Assembly: GCA_028023455.1 (NCBI GenBank)
Contig: JAQFVV010006203.1
Coordinates: 10,448,876-10,512,875 of the forward strand
DNA: 64,000 nucleotides
DNA from: Epiperipatus broadwayi
Taxonomy: Eukaryota; Onychophora; Udeonychophora; Euonychophora; Peripatidae
Direction: 5' to 3'
Position 1 is the stretch's first letter; the number at the start of each line of letters is the position of its first letter. Made by a program: the position numbers and the translations under genes. Shown in pieces: positions 35,876 through 46,620 of this stretch. The notes beneath the pieces were generated by a model. It was given only the letters and a program-made list of their open reading frames with translations. It was not told the DNA's origin and searched no databases.

Positions 35876-36062
35876 TTACAATATATATGGGAAATGATGA
35901 TCTGGACTAACTGATGAATTCCTATTCAGCATGAAATACATGTATTGGAGATCATTTATCATTTTCATATGTATGTGATGATGTGTATCAGCTATGTGAG
36001 ATAGAGTGGATAACAAAAGGGATCTTGAAAGTCTGTGTTCAAATATTCTACATTTCATTGAA
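35876..36062 (+). repeat. Family C SINE, plus-strand copy
   Basis: This is the same order as the 23.3-kb copy, read forward: hammerhead-like head (35899-35953), spacer, and tRNA-like unit (about 35988-36050) with TGTGAGATAGAGTGGATAAC and a decayed B-box TGTTCAAATATTC. The A-box to B-box distance fits a polymerase III promoter. No long A tail is seen. Confidence 0.7.
35899..35953 (+). ncRNA. Hammerhead ribozyme-like motif, family C SINE, core intact
   Basis: The outer stem I is GAUCU (35899-35903) with AGAUC (35949-35953). The inner stem I is CUAA (35907-35910) with UUGG (35945-35948). The core is CUGAUGA (35911-35917) and GAAA (35933-35936). Stem III is UA/UG with loop CA and the cleavage triplet is GUA. 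Stem II (AUUCC/AGCAU) is decayed from the family form GUGCU/AGCAC, which is the weak point of this copy. Confidence 0.5.
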
Positions 36063-36279
36063 ACTCCAAGTATATGAATTTTGCTTATATTTGAAATTTT
36101 ACCATTTTTCACAATGATTGTTTCATCTCAAATAATACAAATTTTACGGTTCTTCTTTAGAGTTCCTTGTAAAAATAATAAATCTACATTCTATTTTACA
36201 AGACTTTCTTTGACAACTTTAGACATATACTCTGAAATATTAATTCTAAGAATATGCTTATGAGTTTAAAACCACCAAA

Positions 36280-36695
36280 ACATCTCATGATCACTATTTC
36301 CTGTGCTTACAATAAACTGTTATGGCAATAGCAAACTTTTCATGCAGTAGTATCACCCTGTGCAAGCCTTAGTAATCAATGGATGCAAGAAGGTTTATGT
36401 AAAAAAATCCCATTTACTGTCTACTCATCCAATATCTCCAGACTAGTTCCTTGCCTGTGGCTTACATCACTGAGGAGCTTTGGATCTGAGAGCAGTGCAT
36501 CTAGATCTTTGGATCTAATACAATTCTCCAGCAGACAACTTTCATTTTTTTAGTTAACTATAATGTTATGAGCACAAAATATAAACACAATAATGTTTAC
36601 AATCCAAGCTAATTCACTTGTATAGACCTACTTCAGTATCTATACATTTTGGTGTCTTTGGCTTTTTAGTAACCACAGTCACTGACATCTTTTGC
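36280..36695 (-). repeat. Family A repeat, minus-strand copy with defective hammerhead
   Basis: On the plus strand this runs from the decayed terminal motif (GCAAACTTTTCATGCAGTAG) through the reversed hammerhead segment to CATTTTGGTGTCTTTGGC near 36650. The copy at 58881-59236 has the same layout and is better preserved. Confidence 0.8.
36426..36486 (-). ncRNA. Hammerhead-like motif, family A (core mutated)
   Basis: Stem I keeps its outer helix AUCCAA/UUGGAU and most of the inner helix UCCUCA/UGGAGA. The boxes have changed to GUGAUGU and GGAA, so C3, A9 and A13 are lost. I expect no activity. It is still informative because stem I survived. Confidence 0.35.
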
Positions 36696-36699
36696 CAAA

Positions 36700-37125
36700 G
36701 ATTGGTATTAGACCACTGCCACACATGATTGCCATCTTATGCCCACACAATCTATTAGATCTCTTCATACTGCCATGCCACCCAATGCAAGCAATAGTAA
36801 TGAATAGCTGCTAGAAAGTTTGTGCATTAAAATCCCTATCTGGTGCTTACTCATTCAATGTTTCTAGATGGTCAGTGATAAGCCTTGGATCTGAACACTG
36901 CACAAGATCTTAGGATCCAATGCAATCATCCAGCAGACACCTTTTACCTATTTAGTTGAGCTTCCTCACTGATGAAAGCCAAAGTTAGAAACTAGTCTGA
37001 GGATATTGAATGAGTAGGTACTAGATAAGGATTTTTATGCGTAAACCTTCCTGCATCCATTGTTTACTAAGACTTGAATTGTAAGGTACTATTGTATGGA
37101 GAGTTTGCTACTCTTATTAACAGCT
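36700..37125. repeat. Family A repeat in palindromic (head-to-head) form
   Basis: The left half (about 36750-36940) is the family read on the minus strand with a deletion through the hammerhead. The right half (36950-37120) is the plus-strand reading with the hammerhead intact, ending in GGAGAGTTTGC. The neighbours on each side are a minus and a plus copy, giving a cluster of three. Confidence 0.7.
36963..37003 (+). ncRNA. Hammerhead ribozyme-like motif, family A, core intact
   Basis: Stem I is UCCUCA (36963-36968) with UGAGGA (36998-37003), six perfect pairs. The core is CUGAUGA (36969-36975) and GAAA (36988-36991). Stem III is one C-G pair plus A-U with loop UA, and the triplet is GUC. Stem II (GCC/GUU with an A.A base pair position) is decayed. 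The outer stem I helix seen in the 58.98-kb copy is missing here. Confidence 0.45.
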
Positions 37126-37129
37126 TGTG

Positions 37130-37445
37130 TAAGCATAGGCAACAATGATCTTGTGATATTTTAGTGGTTTTATACCAATCCTGCCCATGGAATAATAGTA
37201 ACTATGGCTTTTAAAAACCCAAGATATCAAAATATATATAGTTGCTATGACTATACAAATGAATGAGCTTGGATTGAAAACGTTATTGTGTTTTCATCTT
37301 GGACTCCTAGTTTTATAGTCTAACTAAATAGAAAAAGTGACTGCTGGAGGGTTTCATTAAATCCTAAGATGTAGGTGCAATGCTTTCAGATTCAAGGCTC
37401 CTCACTGATGAAAGCCACAAGCTAGAAACTAATCTAAGGAACCTC
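37130..37445 (+). repeat. Family A repeat, plus-strand 5' part
   Basis: This matches the complement of 59000-59236: GAGCTTGGATTGAAAA, a segment with AACTAAATAGA, then TTCAAGGCTCCTCACTGATG. It breaks off just after the hammerhead where the family should continue GGATATTGGATGAG. Confidence 0.7.
37399..37440 (+). ncRNA. Hammerhead-like motif, family A, truncated copy
   Basis: Both core boxes are present: CUGAUGA (37405-37411) and GAAA (37425-37428). Stem II is AGC/GCU. Stem I UCCUCA/UAAGGA has one C.A mismatch, and the triplet has become AUC. Plausible fold, weakened. Confidence 0.35.
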
Positions 37446-37497
37446 AACCTGTATTTTTCAATGAACTATAATTTGGCTGAGGGTGAGAAATTGCATC

Positions 37498-37630
37498 AGG
37501 GGGGGGGGTTTTTCCCCCCTCCCCTTTTAAAAACAAAAAACTCCCAAACATTAGAAAGATTTTAACCCAAAAAACCCCCACCCATTTTTCCAGAAAAACC
37601 AAAAAAAAAAAATTTAAAAAAAGGGAAATT
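37498..37630. other. Homopolymer-rich segment, possible sequence error
   Basis: Runs such as ten G, five T, six C, and later CCCAAAAAACCCCC and a long A run follow each other. The text looks like normal sequence with every run stretched. It may be a poorly resolved stretch of the assembly rather than biology. The open frames across it should not be trusted. Confidence 0.55.
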
Positions 37631-38499
37631 TGATGAAATACTTTTGCTGCCATGTTATCAAATTAAGGACTTTAAACACCTATCACTTGAGCAAAAGTGA
37701 GATAATAATAAGGATAATCAAAAGAAATCTATCCCTTAGGATTGGATAGTCTCTCCTCTGCAGGAATGCCAAAAATATTGAGTAAATAGGAAAATTGCTA
37801 AACAGCATTGATTCAAATGCAACCAAGGTAACCAACAGGATGCCAGAAAAATGTAAAGAAGATGTGGCTATCAATACCATACATTATAAATGATGATAGA
37901 ATAATAATGACCCATATCATTGAAAAGGAAGTCCATACAACAAACCTCACCATATACATGGATGAATAATAAAACAAAAACAAAACATCTTAAAACCCAA
38001 AATCAGCCTTCCCCATAGACCATGAACAAAACATGCCAGAGTGCAGCAACTAAGTGCCCAAAATCCTGAAGAAATCAAACTGAAATGGTACCTGAGGCCA
38101 TGTTCTTCACCTCAAGAAGCCAAAAAGATGTCAGGAAACAAACCAAATCATGAACTGAGAAATCACTAATTTGATGTGGTCATGGGAAGATAAAGAGACT
38201 AATTTTGCTTTGCAGTGCTACCCCATGAAAGAGATTTTTTGAGAGTTTGCTAGTTAAGGCTTTGTTAGAATCTGCAGCCAGATATCAGTGGTGACAGATT
38301 AAGTTCTATCATAAAATTCTGACTAAGAACCCCAAATGTCAAAACCGTGCTACTTATATCTATATAGGTTATCATGGCTAACAATAGAAAAATTAAGCTA
38401 GACAAAAACAAATATGGGTTCAAATGAAAATTGGCCAAACATCTTTCTCATGTTTTCTTCATACTGAATGGTCTAATACATGAGAACATCTTTGGGGCA
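37631..38499. other. Non-coding, no gene recognised
   Basis: Less AT-rich than most of the window. Parts near 37.9-38.4 kb could be further 5' RTE sequence too decayed to read, since a better preserved RTE 3' end follows. Confidence 0.4.
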
Positions 38500-39045
38500 C
38501 ACTTCCTACATAGAATTAAACTTGGTTGGAGCAATTTTGATAGAAATAACTTGATACTAAAGGAAATATGCCTATGTGTTTGAAAGGGAAGATTTTTAAT
38601 AAATGTGTTTTTACCAGTTCTTACTTATGAATCTGAGACTTGGACACTTAATAGAAGAGCAATACAGAGACTTCAGACTACTCAAAGAAGTGTGGAGAGA
38701 TGCATGTTAGGAGCAACAAGAAGAGATCGAAAACGCAATGTATGGGTAAAAGTAAAAACACGTGTTATTGACCTCATTGAAAAAATTAAAGGATTGAAGT
38801 GGAGTTGGGCTGGACATATTGCTAGAAGATATGGTAATAGATGGACAATTGAAATATTAAACTGGATTCCAAGAGATTGTAAAAGACCCAGAAAGAGACC
38901 AAATGTTAGATGGATGGATGAAATAAGAAAATGTGCAGGGGTGATGTGGAGAAGAGAAGCTAAAGATTAGAGAAGATGGATTGAGCTTGGAGAGACCTTC
39001 ATCCTGCAGTGGAGTGATGATGGTTGATGATGATGATGATAATAT
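38500..39045 (+). pseudogene. RTE-type LINE reverse transcriptase C-terminal region (copy 3, best preserved)
   Basis: From about 38508 the frame reads RIKLGWSNF, matching the RTE block R-I-x-L-G-W. After a stop, an open frame (38605-38970) carries FLPVLTYESETWTLNRRA, KWSWAGHIARR, RWTIEILNWIPRD and VRWMDEIRKCAG. These blocks characterise the C-terminal part of RTE-clade reverse transcriptases, downstream of the catalytic domain. It ends LQWSDDG in the next frame and then (TGA)n microsatellite at about 39020-39045, the short-repeat 3' end typical of RTE elements. The element is 5'-truncated, with the catalytic FADD region absent. It cannot make an active enzyme. Confidence 0.85.
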
Positions 39046-40792
39046 ATAACAGTTATATTAATCATTAACTGGGTTTTATACCTAGATTTGAGATTGTATC
39101 ATAATCTACAGACTAATAAATGATCAGTAATTAATATATTTATCAGAAGTTGGTGATATTAAAGATGTAAGTGCAGGAAATTTGACTCTTGATGATCAAA
39201 TTGTAATATATTTATACTAGAACTATAAACGCCTGTTCTGATAGCATAAATCCTCTAGCTATAGTAATTCAGTAACTTTTTACACTAAAAAATGATCATT
39301 ACTCATAGGAAGTTTATTTGAATATATTAAATCAAAAGTGGACTAAGATATTTAAGACAAACTGTTATGTTTTATTTAGCATTTTAATTATCTACTATCA
39401 ATGGGTGTATCTATATATTAATTTTAGTGTTATATAACACTAAAATTAAAATATTAAGGAGAGCTCACAGGCAACATAACATATATAAATTTAGGTCACT
39501 TTAGAGAAAATATTTCTGAAACTAGGAAATATATTATATTGATATAAACGTTTGATCACCCTAGTATATATTGAGTATTGTATTATTTGTGGTTGATTTT
39601 TCTGCCCAGAATACTTTGTGCTTATTAATAGTGGCGTTAAATACATAATATCTCTCTTCAAAATGAAGTAACTAAAAACAACTTATAAAATAATAAACAA
39701 ATTTTAAATGGCACATGACGTTTAAGAAAACATAAAACAAAGAGACTTGAATCAGAGTGGGAAATGTATATTCTTGCAATGCTTACAACATGGATTCCAA
39801 TGTGGGTAATAAAACTCAGTGAACTATCTATTATTTAGTCAGTAAATGGGTATCTAGCAATTTTTAGCTAGAAAGTAAAACAAAAATGGAAAAATTTTTC
39901 CCATTTGCAAATGGAAAAACCATGCAGTAATCCTTTATTCTTTGCTGTTCTACTTCAGGAGACAAATAGATTGAGCTTTGCTTTGCTGTTGCTTATTTAA
40001 GCTGTTTTATTTTACATTATAAAATCTATCATTTTGACTAATTATGCCAATAATTTTTTTAATATTATACGCCAATAGTCTGAACATAACTTGACACAAT
40101 AATATTAATTTTATACTTAGCTGCCCATAATATTATTCAACTAATCAAAAAAAGATTTTTTTTAAAATTTAACCCAGCAAAGAATCAATTTATAAACGGC
40201 TTTAATTCTTAATCTCCACTTCATAACAATACATGGCAAGATAATAATGACCATATTTTTTTTTAACAGTATGTTTTTTTATAAAACAAATATCTTCCTG
40301 TTCAATATTTGCAATTAGCAGTAAAAGAGCATATTAAAATTTAGATATATATATTTAAAGGGGAAGGAAGTGATAAAAAATGATAACTGTTCATTAAATA
40401 TAGATATATTTTAAAAATGTATGTAAGACAATCCTGTTCTATTTCAAATGTATATATTGTTTGGAAAAAATGGTGATAAAAGAAGAGGACGATAGCAAAG
40501 AATGGATGAATCCTATCATTATAATACTTCTGCAGAGAAGTAATTCTTGACAAATATTATTATTTAATGTTAACTTGATGATACCTAGTAATAATAATAA
40601 CAACAACAACAATGATATAAAATGAATTTGAAGAACCAAATTTATAATTAATACAAAATTTGAAAGTTCAGTAACGGTTAAATGGCGATTATTGTCTTGA
40701 GTATAAATAAATACTATTTATCACTTTTACTGAATCCTTCTCTTCTTTCCCTCACACTGTCACTTTTGCTCTATATTCTTTTTTTTTTTTTT
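39046..40792. other. AT-rich non-coding DNA
   Basis: No gene seen. A small perfect palindrome (TTTTAGTGTTATATAACACTAAAA) lies near 39423-39446. A degenerate AAT/AAC simple repeat lies near 40588-40612. Confidence 0.5.
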
Positions 40793-41535
40793 TCGATGGC
40801 GCTGTTTTCACGCTAAAACACATAAAAATGCTGTTTCCGTGGCGAACACCTTCGAACCTGTATTTTCTATAATACAACTTTTTTGTTGTGCTACAGATTT
40901 CAGGCCACTATATCGTGTCACAGTACAGCATGTATGTTTTATGCAGCAAATACATTTTCCGAATTCGTAAAGTTTATAAAATGGTTACGGCTTGGGGAGA
41001 GGGTGTGTTTTTTTTATTTGGATGGAAATGTTGTTGTCATTAATTTTTTTTATTTTAAAGTATTGAAATGTTCACATTTTGCAAAGTAATAATTAACAGA
41101 GTTTTTACACCGTAGTGTATTGAAGTTTTAAGTATTAAATGGTGACAAGATATATGTATAAAGTTATTTCGAATTAGGTAACGAGTCAAGTAACGTACTG
41201 TTCGTAACATTTCACAAGACAAAGAAATTGTAACATGTGTATATTTTTGAAATAAAAAAGAGCGTTAAGACTAAAATATCCTGTAAGAAAAGTACAATTG
41301 TACATGTTTTTTTTAAATGTCATAAAAAAACATATATTAAACATTTTATTATATATATTTGTTGTTGTTTAAAAAAGTTTTAGTTTCTTTCTTTTCTCCG
41401 ACTACTGTTATACTTTGTTGAATATAGTTTACGTTTATAGTTATCATTTATTTTATAGATGTTAGTAAAAAAAAATATTTACAAAAATACGATTTTGATA
41501 CTTTTTATTTTAACATTACAAACAACAGAAAAATA

Positions 41536-41692
41536 ACCCTAAAACTAACCCTAAACCTAACCCTAAACTAACCCTATAACTAACCCTATAACTAACTCTA
41601 AAACTAACCCTAATCCTAACCCTAAAGCTAACCCTAAACCTAACCCTAAAACTAACCCTAAACTAACCCTAAACCTAACCATAACTACTTTT
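41536..41692. repeat. Degenerate telomere-like repeats (AACCCTAAA/CCT)n
   Basis: About thirteen AACCCTA units occur with variable A, AC and ATA insertions (AACCCTAAAACT, AACCCTAAACCT, AACCCTATAACT). The core CCCTAA is the metazoan telomere hexamer read on the C-rich strand, but the period is mostly 11-13, not 6. This could be a telomere-derived or an unrelated microsatellite that grew inside the transposon. Confidence 0.75.
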
Positions 41693-42025
41693 ACTTTTAG
41701 TTGTCATTCAATTTAAAATAAAAAATAGTGGTAAACAACAACAACAAAAAAGCCGTAACCCCAGTAAAAAAAATTCCGATAGAAAATTGATTTTTCTAAT
41801 AAAAAGCAAACTAAAAAAGACGAATCAAATTGTAATTTGTTTCCTAAAATTAACCCTAAACCTACCGTAACAACTTTTACTTTTAGTTGTCATTCGATTT
41901 GAAATAAAAAATAGTGGTAAACGACAACAAAAAAAAGCCGTAACCCCGGTAAAAAAATCTCCAATAGAAAATTGATTTTCTAATAAAAAGCAAACTAAAA
42001 AAGACGAATCAAATTGTAATTTGTT
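41668..42025 (+). repeat. Tandem duplication within the TIR element
   Basis: Unit 1 (about 41668-41842) and unit 2 (about 41858-42023) share AACTACTTTTACTTTTAGTT-type starts, AAAGCCGTAACCCC, and the end AAATTGTAATTTGTTT, with few differences. Unit 2 is preceded by a short piece of the telomere-like repeat, so each unit includes part of it. Confidence 0.85.
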
Positions 42026-42254
42026 TATTTTATTTTACATTTATTATTATCATTTAATTTGTATACATTAATAAAAGAATAATATTTGAAATTAAATAAT
42101 ATTTAAAAAATACGATTTTCTTTTGTTTTTATTTTCGCATTACAAAAAACACATCAAAATGATTATAATTAACGGCCCGGGAATGATCATATTTTATAGT
42201 TTAAGCGTGAAAAGTGCGCCATCGAGTGGGATATAGTAGTTATTCGACGAGAAC

Positions 42255-42535
42255 CTTCATTTCTTCTTCACTCTTTTTACTCTCTGACTTTTTTTCTTTT
42301 CTTCCTATTTCCTTCTTCCCTCTTTTTTCTTACTTCTATCATTTATCCTTTTTGCACTGCCCTTCTACTTTTTCCCCTTTGCTTTTTCTACTTTACTGTT
42401 CACATTCACATTCCTTTTGTATCCTCTTTTTTTCCCTTCTTTTCCCTCTGTTTTTCCTCTTCTCTTTCCTTTTCCTTTATTCTTTCCTTCTATATCTTTC
42501 TCTATCCCCCTTCTCTTGTTCTTTTTTATAAATTT
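42255..42535 (+). repeat. 280-bp polypyrimidine tract
   Basis: This is almost pure C/T on the plus strand (GA-rich on the minus). The 105-codon open frame over it (rich in F, S, L and P) comes from composition and is not a gene. Tracts like this can form triplex (H-DNA) structures. Confidence 0.85.
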
Positions 42536-42760
42536 ATATCTATTGATGATTCAATATGCCGGTATGCATTTGATGTTGCCTTTTTTTATATTTTAGCACA
42601 TAATCTGTAAGAAGATATTATAATAATGAAATAAAACCTATATTAAAATGTCATATCTTTAATATATGTTTAAAATACGATAATTACATGTTAACAAAAA
42701 TTATTCTTAAACCATTAAACATCACATGATCACTATTTTCTATGATTGCTCATAACTTTT

Positions 42761-42920
42761 ATTAAAACAGGCAAAAGTCTCCATACAGTAGTGCCACTCA
42801 GTGCAAGCCAGAGTAAACACTAGATAGGAATTTTATGCACAAGCCTTCTTGTATCCATTGATTACTCTGGCTTGCACTGAGTCACACTACTGTTTGGAGA
42901 GTTTTGCCTGTTTTAATAAA
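42761..42920. repeat. Family A foldback derivative
   Basis: Inverted arms: ATTAAAACAGGCAAAAGTCT then CCATACAGTAGTG on the left, and the complement (CACTACTGTTTGGAGAG, TTTTGCCTGTTTTAAT) on the right. Between them is the family A segment with GCAAGCCAGAGTAA and GGAATTTTATGCACAAGCC. It ends before the hammerhead. The flank (ACATCACATGATCAC) is shared with the copy at 1283, so the family boundary lies further left, near 42716. Confidence 0.75.
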
Positions 42921-43390
42921 AAGTATTCTTAATATAAAAATATATATAGATTCCAAACTGGCTTTATGTCTATAAACTTTTTACTATTTTATGGATGTTA
43001 ATTAGAGATAGGAATATCATTGAGAGAATGAATGCTGAATGGAGTGATACAATGAATCATATTAAAAAAAAAAATCAAACCCATATCTAAAATTAATTGC
43101 AATTTTAGAGATTGATATATATAGCAGGCTGGCTAAAAAGCTGACCTTTATATCGCCGTCATTGAAATTTTCTGTTAGGTGTACGATCTGGATTTTAGTC
43201 TAGATCAGACAAAACCTGGAATTTATTTCAGATTATCTGCAAATGTAGAATTTTTCTTTTAAAAAGATAAATAAAGTAACCATCCAGTTGTTGGGCAATA
43301 AATGAATTCTAACTATTTTTAGATCCCAACGATTGGCCAACTAATGTAAGTGCTTTCTTCTTCACTATTCTTCTTACAGGACAATTTACT

Positions 43391-43481
43391 TTTTTTTTTC
43401 CATATGTGATAGCATCGGCCGGGAGGCGAACCCGAAACAACCGTCTGCAACCAACTACTTGCTTGCAAGGCAGCTGTACTA
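43391..43481 (-). repeat. Short tRNA-derived SINE (copy 3)
   Basis: The minus strand ends GGCCGATGCTATCACATATG followed by an A-rich tail (poly-T at 43391-43399 on the plus strand). It carries GGGTTCGCCTCCC as B-box. The A-box end is truncated or diverged (TAGTACAGCTGCCTTGCAAG). Same family as 19653-19752. Confidence 0.7.
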
Positions 43482-44750
43482 TTGAAAAGTTGTATCTTTA
43501 TAAAGCAATATTATTCTACTGTATACTTTCTACAAGTAGCAATATAAGTAAAATATATACGTGCGTGTTTCTATTAAATAACAACAATACAAATGTCAAC
43601 ATATTTACTACTAAATTTCCTTTGGTAATGAAAATAGTGGTTGTAAAATTCTAATTTTAAATTTTGATTAGTTATTTAATTCTGAATTGGTGTAATTTGC
43701 TTATATATACTATTAGTAATGAATAACGATATAGATATATTCCAATATTTACAAACGATGATATAGATACTATATATATGACTATCAAAGAATAAAACTT
43801 TTATATACATTATTATTAAAGATTAATGATTATTTTCTTTTATCACTTTTGTGATAATTATAGTCTACAACGAAAACCGTTCGTTTATGTAAAGAAACTT
43901 TCTTTTTTCCAATTATTGTTTTAGTTTTTTAACCGAATGACCTTTTTAAAACCATTATAATGTTAAGTTTACATATACTTTCTATTATATATTTACAATA
44001 TAATTCATAGTTTTACACTATGTTTAAATAAATATAAACGTTCTTTATTTGATAATTGATTTTTGACGTGCACTGTAGTACAATATATCATATGCTTACA
44101 ATATAATTATAGTTTTTAATACTATCTTCGAGTAAATATAAACGCTCTTTTTTGATAATTGATTTTTGACAAAGTAAAAATTATATACGTTAGAAAGTAA
44201 AATAATTTCCGTACTTAAGTTATGAAATCATTTTTTAACTTTCTCGTATATCAATATCAAAATGAAACAATAGAAATATTAATTAATACTTGAAAAATAA
44301 TGAGAAATTTCTGATTAAAACATGAATGCGTCATTAGTGGTTTTAAATTCCCGTATATACGTTATAGAGTTTTAACAGAGTTGTTGACGTGATAGGAAAA
44401 GTAATAGACAGGTGTGAATTATTTCCCAGGAGTAAACAACACTTTTAAATAATATCTTGTTATCCAAATTCTTCAGCTAAAAATAGAAACATGCCCTGAA
44501 CAAGTAGCTCATTATAAAAGAGACTAACTTAAGAACTAAAGAGGAGGGGAATTCTGTGCTCTGTCTAACATTCTGGTTCTCTAATATCACTTAATTTTTA
44601 AGAAATGTTTATAATTAAATAAAATTAAATTAACAAAAATAGATCATCTACTTTCTCTATACATGTAATAATATAATTTAATAACTTTTTCTTTGTATAT
44701 ATATAATTATTTAATTGAAATAAATGCTTAAAGCTAAATGGGATAATTAT
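43482..44750. other. AT-rich DNA with an imperfect 104-bp tandem repeat
   Basis: The segment TACAATATAATTCATAG...GATAATTGATTTTTGAC (43993-44067) recurs at 44097-44170 with several differences. No gene seen. Confidence 0.6.
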
Positions 44751-45160
44751 GTAATTAGAAACTCACCAGTAGCCACCTAACCATTCACAATAAAGATAGT
44801 AATCAATATTTATCACTGCTGGAGAGGCAACCTTCTCACCTTTTAATAGCAAGAATGGAAATCCACTCTTACTAATGGTCCATTGAATATATATGGACAC
44901 TTAAAGATTGCAACTTGACCACATGTTTATTTCATGTTTAAGAGGTTTATTTAAACTTCATTGTATCAATATTTCATTCTCTGTGGACAACTTCCAATCT
45001 TTAAGTGTCCATATATATTCAATGGACCATTAGTAAGAGTGGATTTCCATTCTTGCTATTAAAAGGTGAGAAGGTTGCCTTGACAGCAGTGAAAAATATT
45101 GATTACTATCTTTATTGTGAATGTTTAGGTGGTTACTGATTGGTTTCTAATTATTTAATT
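44751..45160. repeat. Long foldback element, arms about 160 bp
   Basis: Left arm 44751-44910 and right arm 44995-45160 are almost perfect complements over their full length (for example CACTCTTACTAATGGTCC / GGACCATTAGTAAGAGTG), with an 84-base loop. The high arm identity means it is young or maintained. No coding capacity and no hammerhead-like core. Confidence 0.9.
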
Positions 45161-46409
45161 GATACATTTCAACTATATTAGAGAATCATCATCAGTCACA
45201 TTAAAAGGAATATAGTGATAGCAAAAACAGTATTATAAGAAGAAGAAAAAAAAGAATATTAGAAAAAAAAATTTTTTTTTAAAGTACAATATTGTTTGTA
45301 CAGAATTGCGCTATGCTATAAAAGTAATCAGTTAGCTTTCTGAATAAATAATTGATGTAATTTTTTAGGTAAATATTTTAGATTTGAATTTTGCTTATGT
45401 ATTTATATGAAATCATAATATATATATAAACAAACCAAAGGAAATATACCAATAAATAAAAACAAAATACAATTACTTATCTACATCTTTGTTATTCTTT
45501 TTAAAATATGTATTGTTCAACAAGAACTTAGTATTCTTAATGATAGATTTATAGATCAGGAATATACATTCAGTAGGACTATGGATTCATTTAATATAAG
45601 AATCCACCATCAATTAGCAACTATTATCTGGGTCAAGCTTATGATAACAAAAAAAAAAAAAACTCAATCGTCAATAGCAAGTTAGTATTTAATTAAAGAT
45701 GGTTTATGGTAGCAAAAGCTATCAAAAATATTTATTTTTTATTTTGCTTATGAAGTAGTCATTTATTTTCAAAGCAATTAAACTTTAGTTTATTTTTGAA
45801 ATATAACGATTCACTGAACTTTGTATGCATTATTAATTGTGTATAACATAATGAAAGTAAGTATTTTATTTAAAATAAATTCAAATAAATCATTATTATA
45901 TATTTATGCAACAATATATTTATTAATTTTATTTTTATTTTTTTTTATATTTTCTTTTGTTCAATTATTACATTACATCTGTGCTGGAGAGTCATCAGTG
46001 TACACTAAAAATAGCAATTAAAGTTCTGATGATAGTTGTCAGTATAGTCAAAACATGTATGAAGCAAAGAGCTTTTTCACATATGTGTATATATGTGCAT
46101 GTCGAATGGGAGGTTTTCAAGTGCCACATGTATTATAATTCATAGCAGTTTTTGAGAACAATTGTATACAAAATTAAAATATATAATTATTGAAATTTTG
46201 ACAAAATAACAGTTGCTTTTCACTGGGTAAAGCCATTATAGTGTAGTCATCAGAAAGGTGTTTAAAAAAATACTGACATTAAATTAATTGAAATTACTTT
46301 TTGCTATATTTTGCAGTAGCTACATAATAACACCTTTACACAATGAAAGCAAATATTATTTTATTGAAATGCCAACAGTAAATTTTTTACAACTTTTTAC
46401 ATCTTTGCA
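45161..46409. other. AT-rich non-coding DNA
   Basis: No gene seen. Two overlapping 62-66-codon frames at 45821-46145 lack motifs. Confidence 0.5.
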
Positions 46410-46620
46410 ATTGATTTATTTGTAAAGGAAATACAAATTTGGCCATACAAAAAAAAATCATTAATCAGTTATACCTGTATGTAACATTGGATAAATAGAA
46501 TAAAACACTATAGATGCATGAGTGTAACATATATGTGTATTATGTTAAATTGTGTTAGAACCCAGTAGTAACCAGATGTTGTATAAACAATAGCAAAAGA
46601 GTACAACCTGGTATAATGGT
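46410..46620 (+). repeat. Direct repeat flanking gag-like remnant 2, left copy
   Basis: This matches 50750-50960 through CATACAAAAAAAAATCATTAA, ATAAATAGAATAAAAC, GTGTAACATATATG, AAATTGTGTTA and CAGTAGTAAC. The similarity is clear but diverged. It could be what remains of a pair of LTR ends. Confidence 0.65.

Larger units (their letters stand above)
40794..42224. mobile_element. Non-autonomous DNA transposon (TIR element) with telomere-like core
   Basis: The termini CGATGGCGC..TTTTCACGCT (40794-40819) and the inverted CGATGGCGC..TTTTCACGCT (42224-42199) match at 23 of 26 positions. The element is about 1.43 kb and I see no transposase. Inside are degenerate AACCCTAAAC repeats (41536-41692) and a 170-180-bp tandem duplication. 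The true ends may extend a few bases further (CACT precedes the right-end motif when read inward). I cannot place it in a superfamily. Confidence 0.65.

Noticed and set aside
42214-42531. 105-codon open frame rich in F, S, L and P
   Set aside because: It is a translation of a polypyrimidine tract. No motifs, start context or splice signals.
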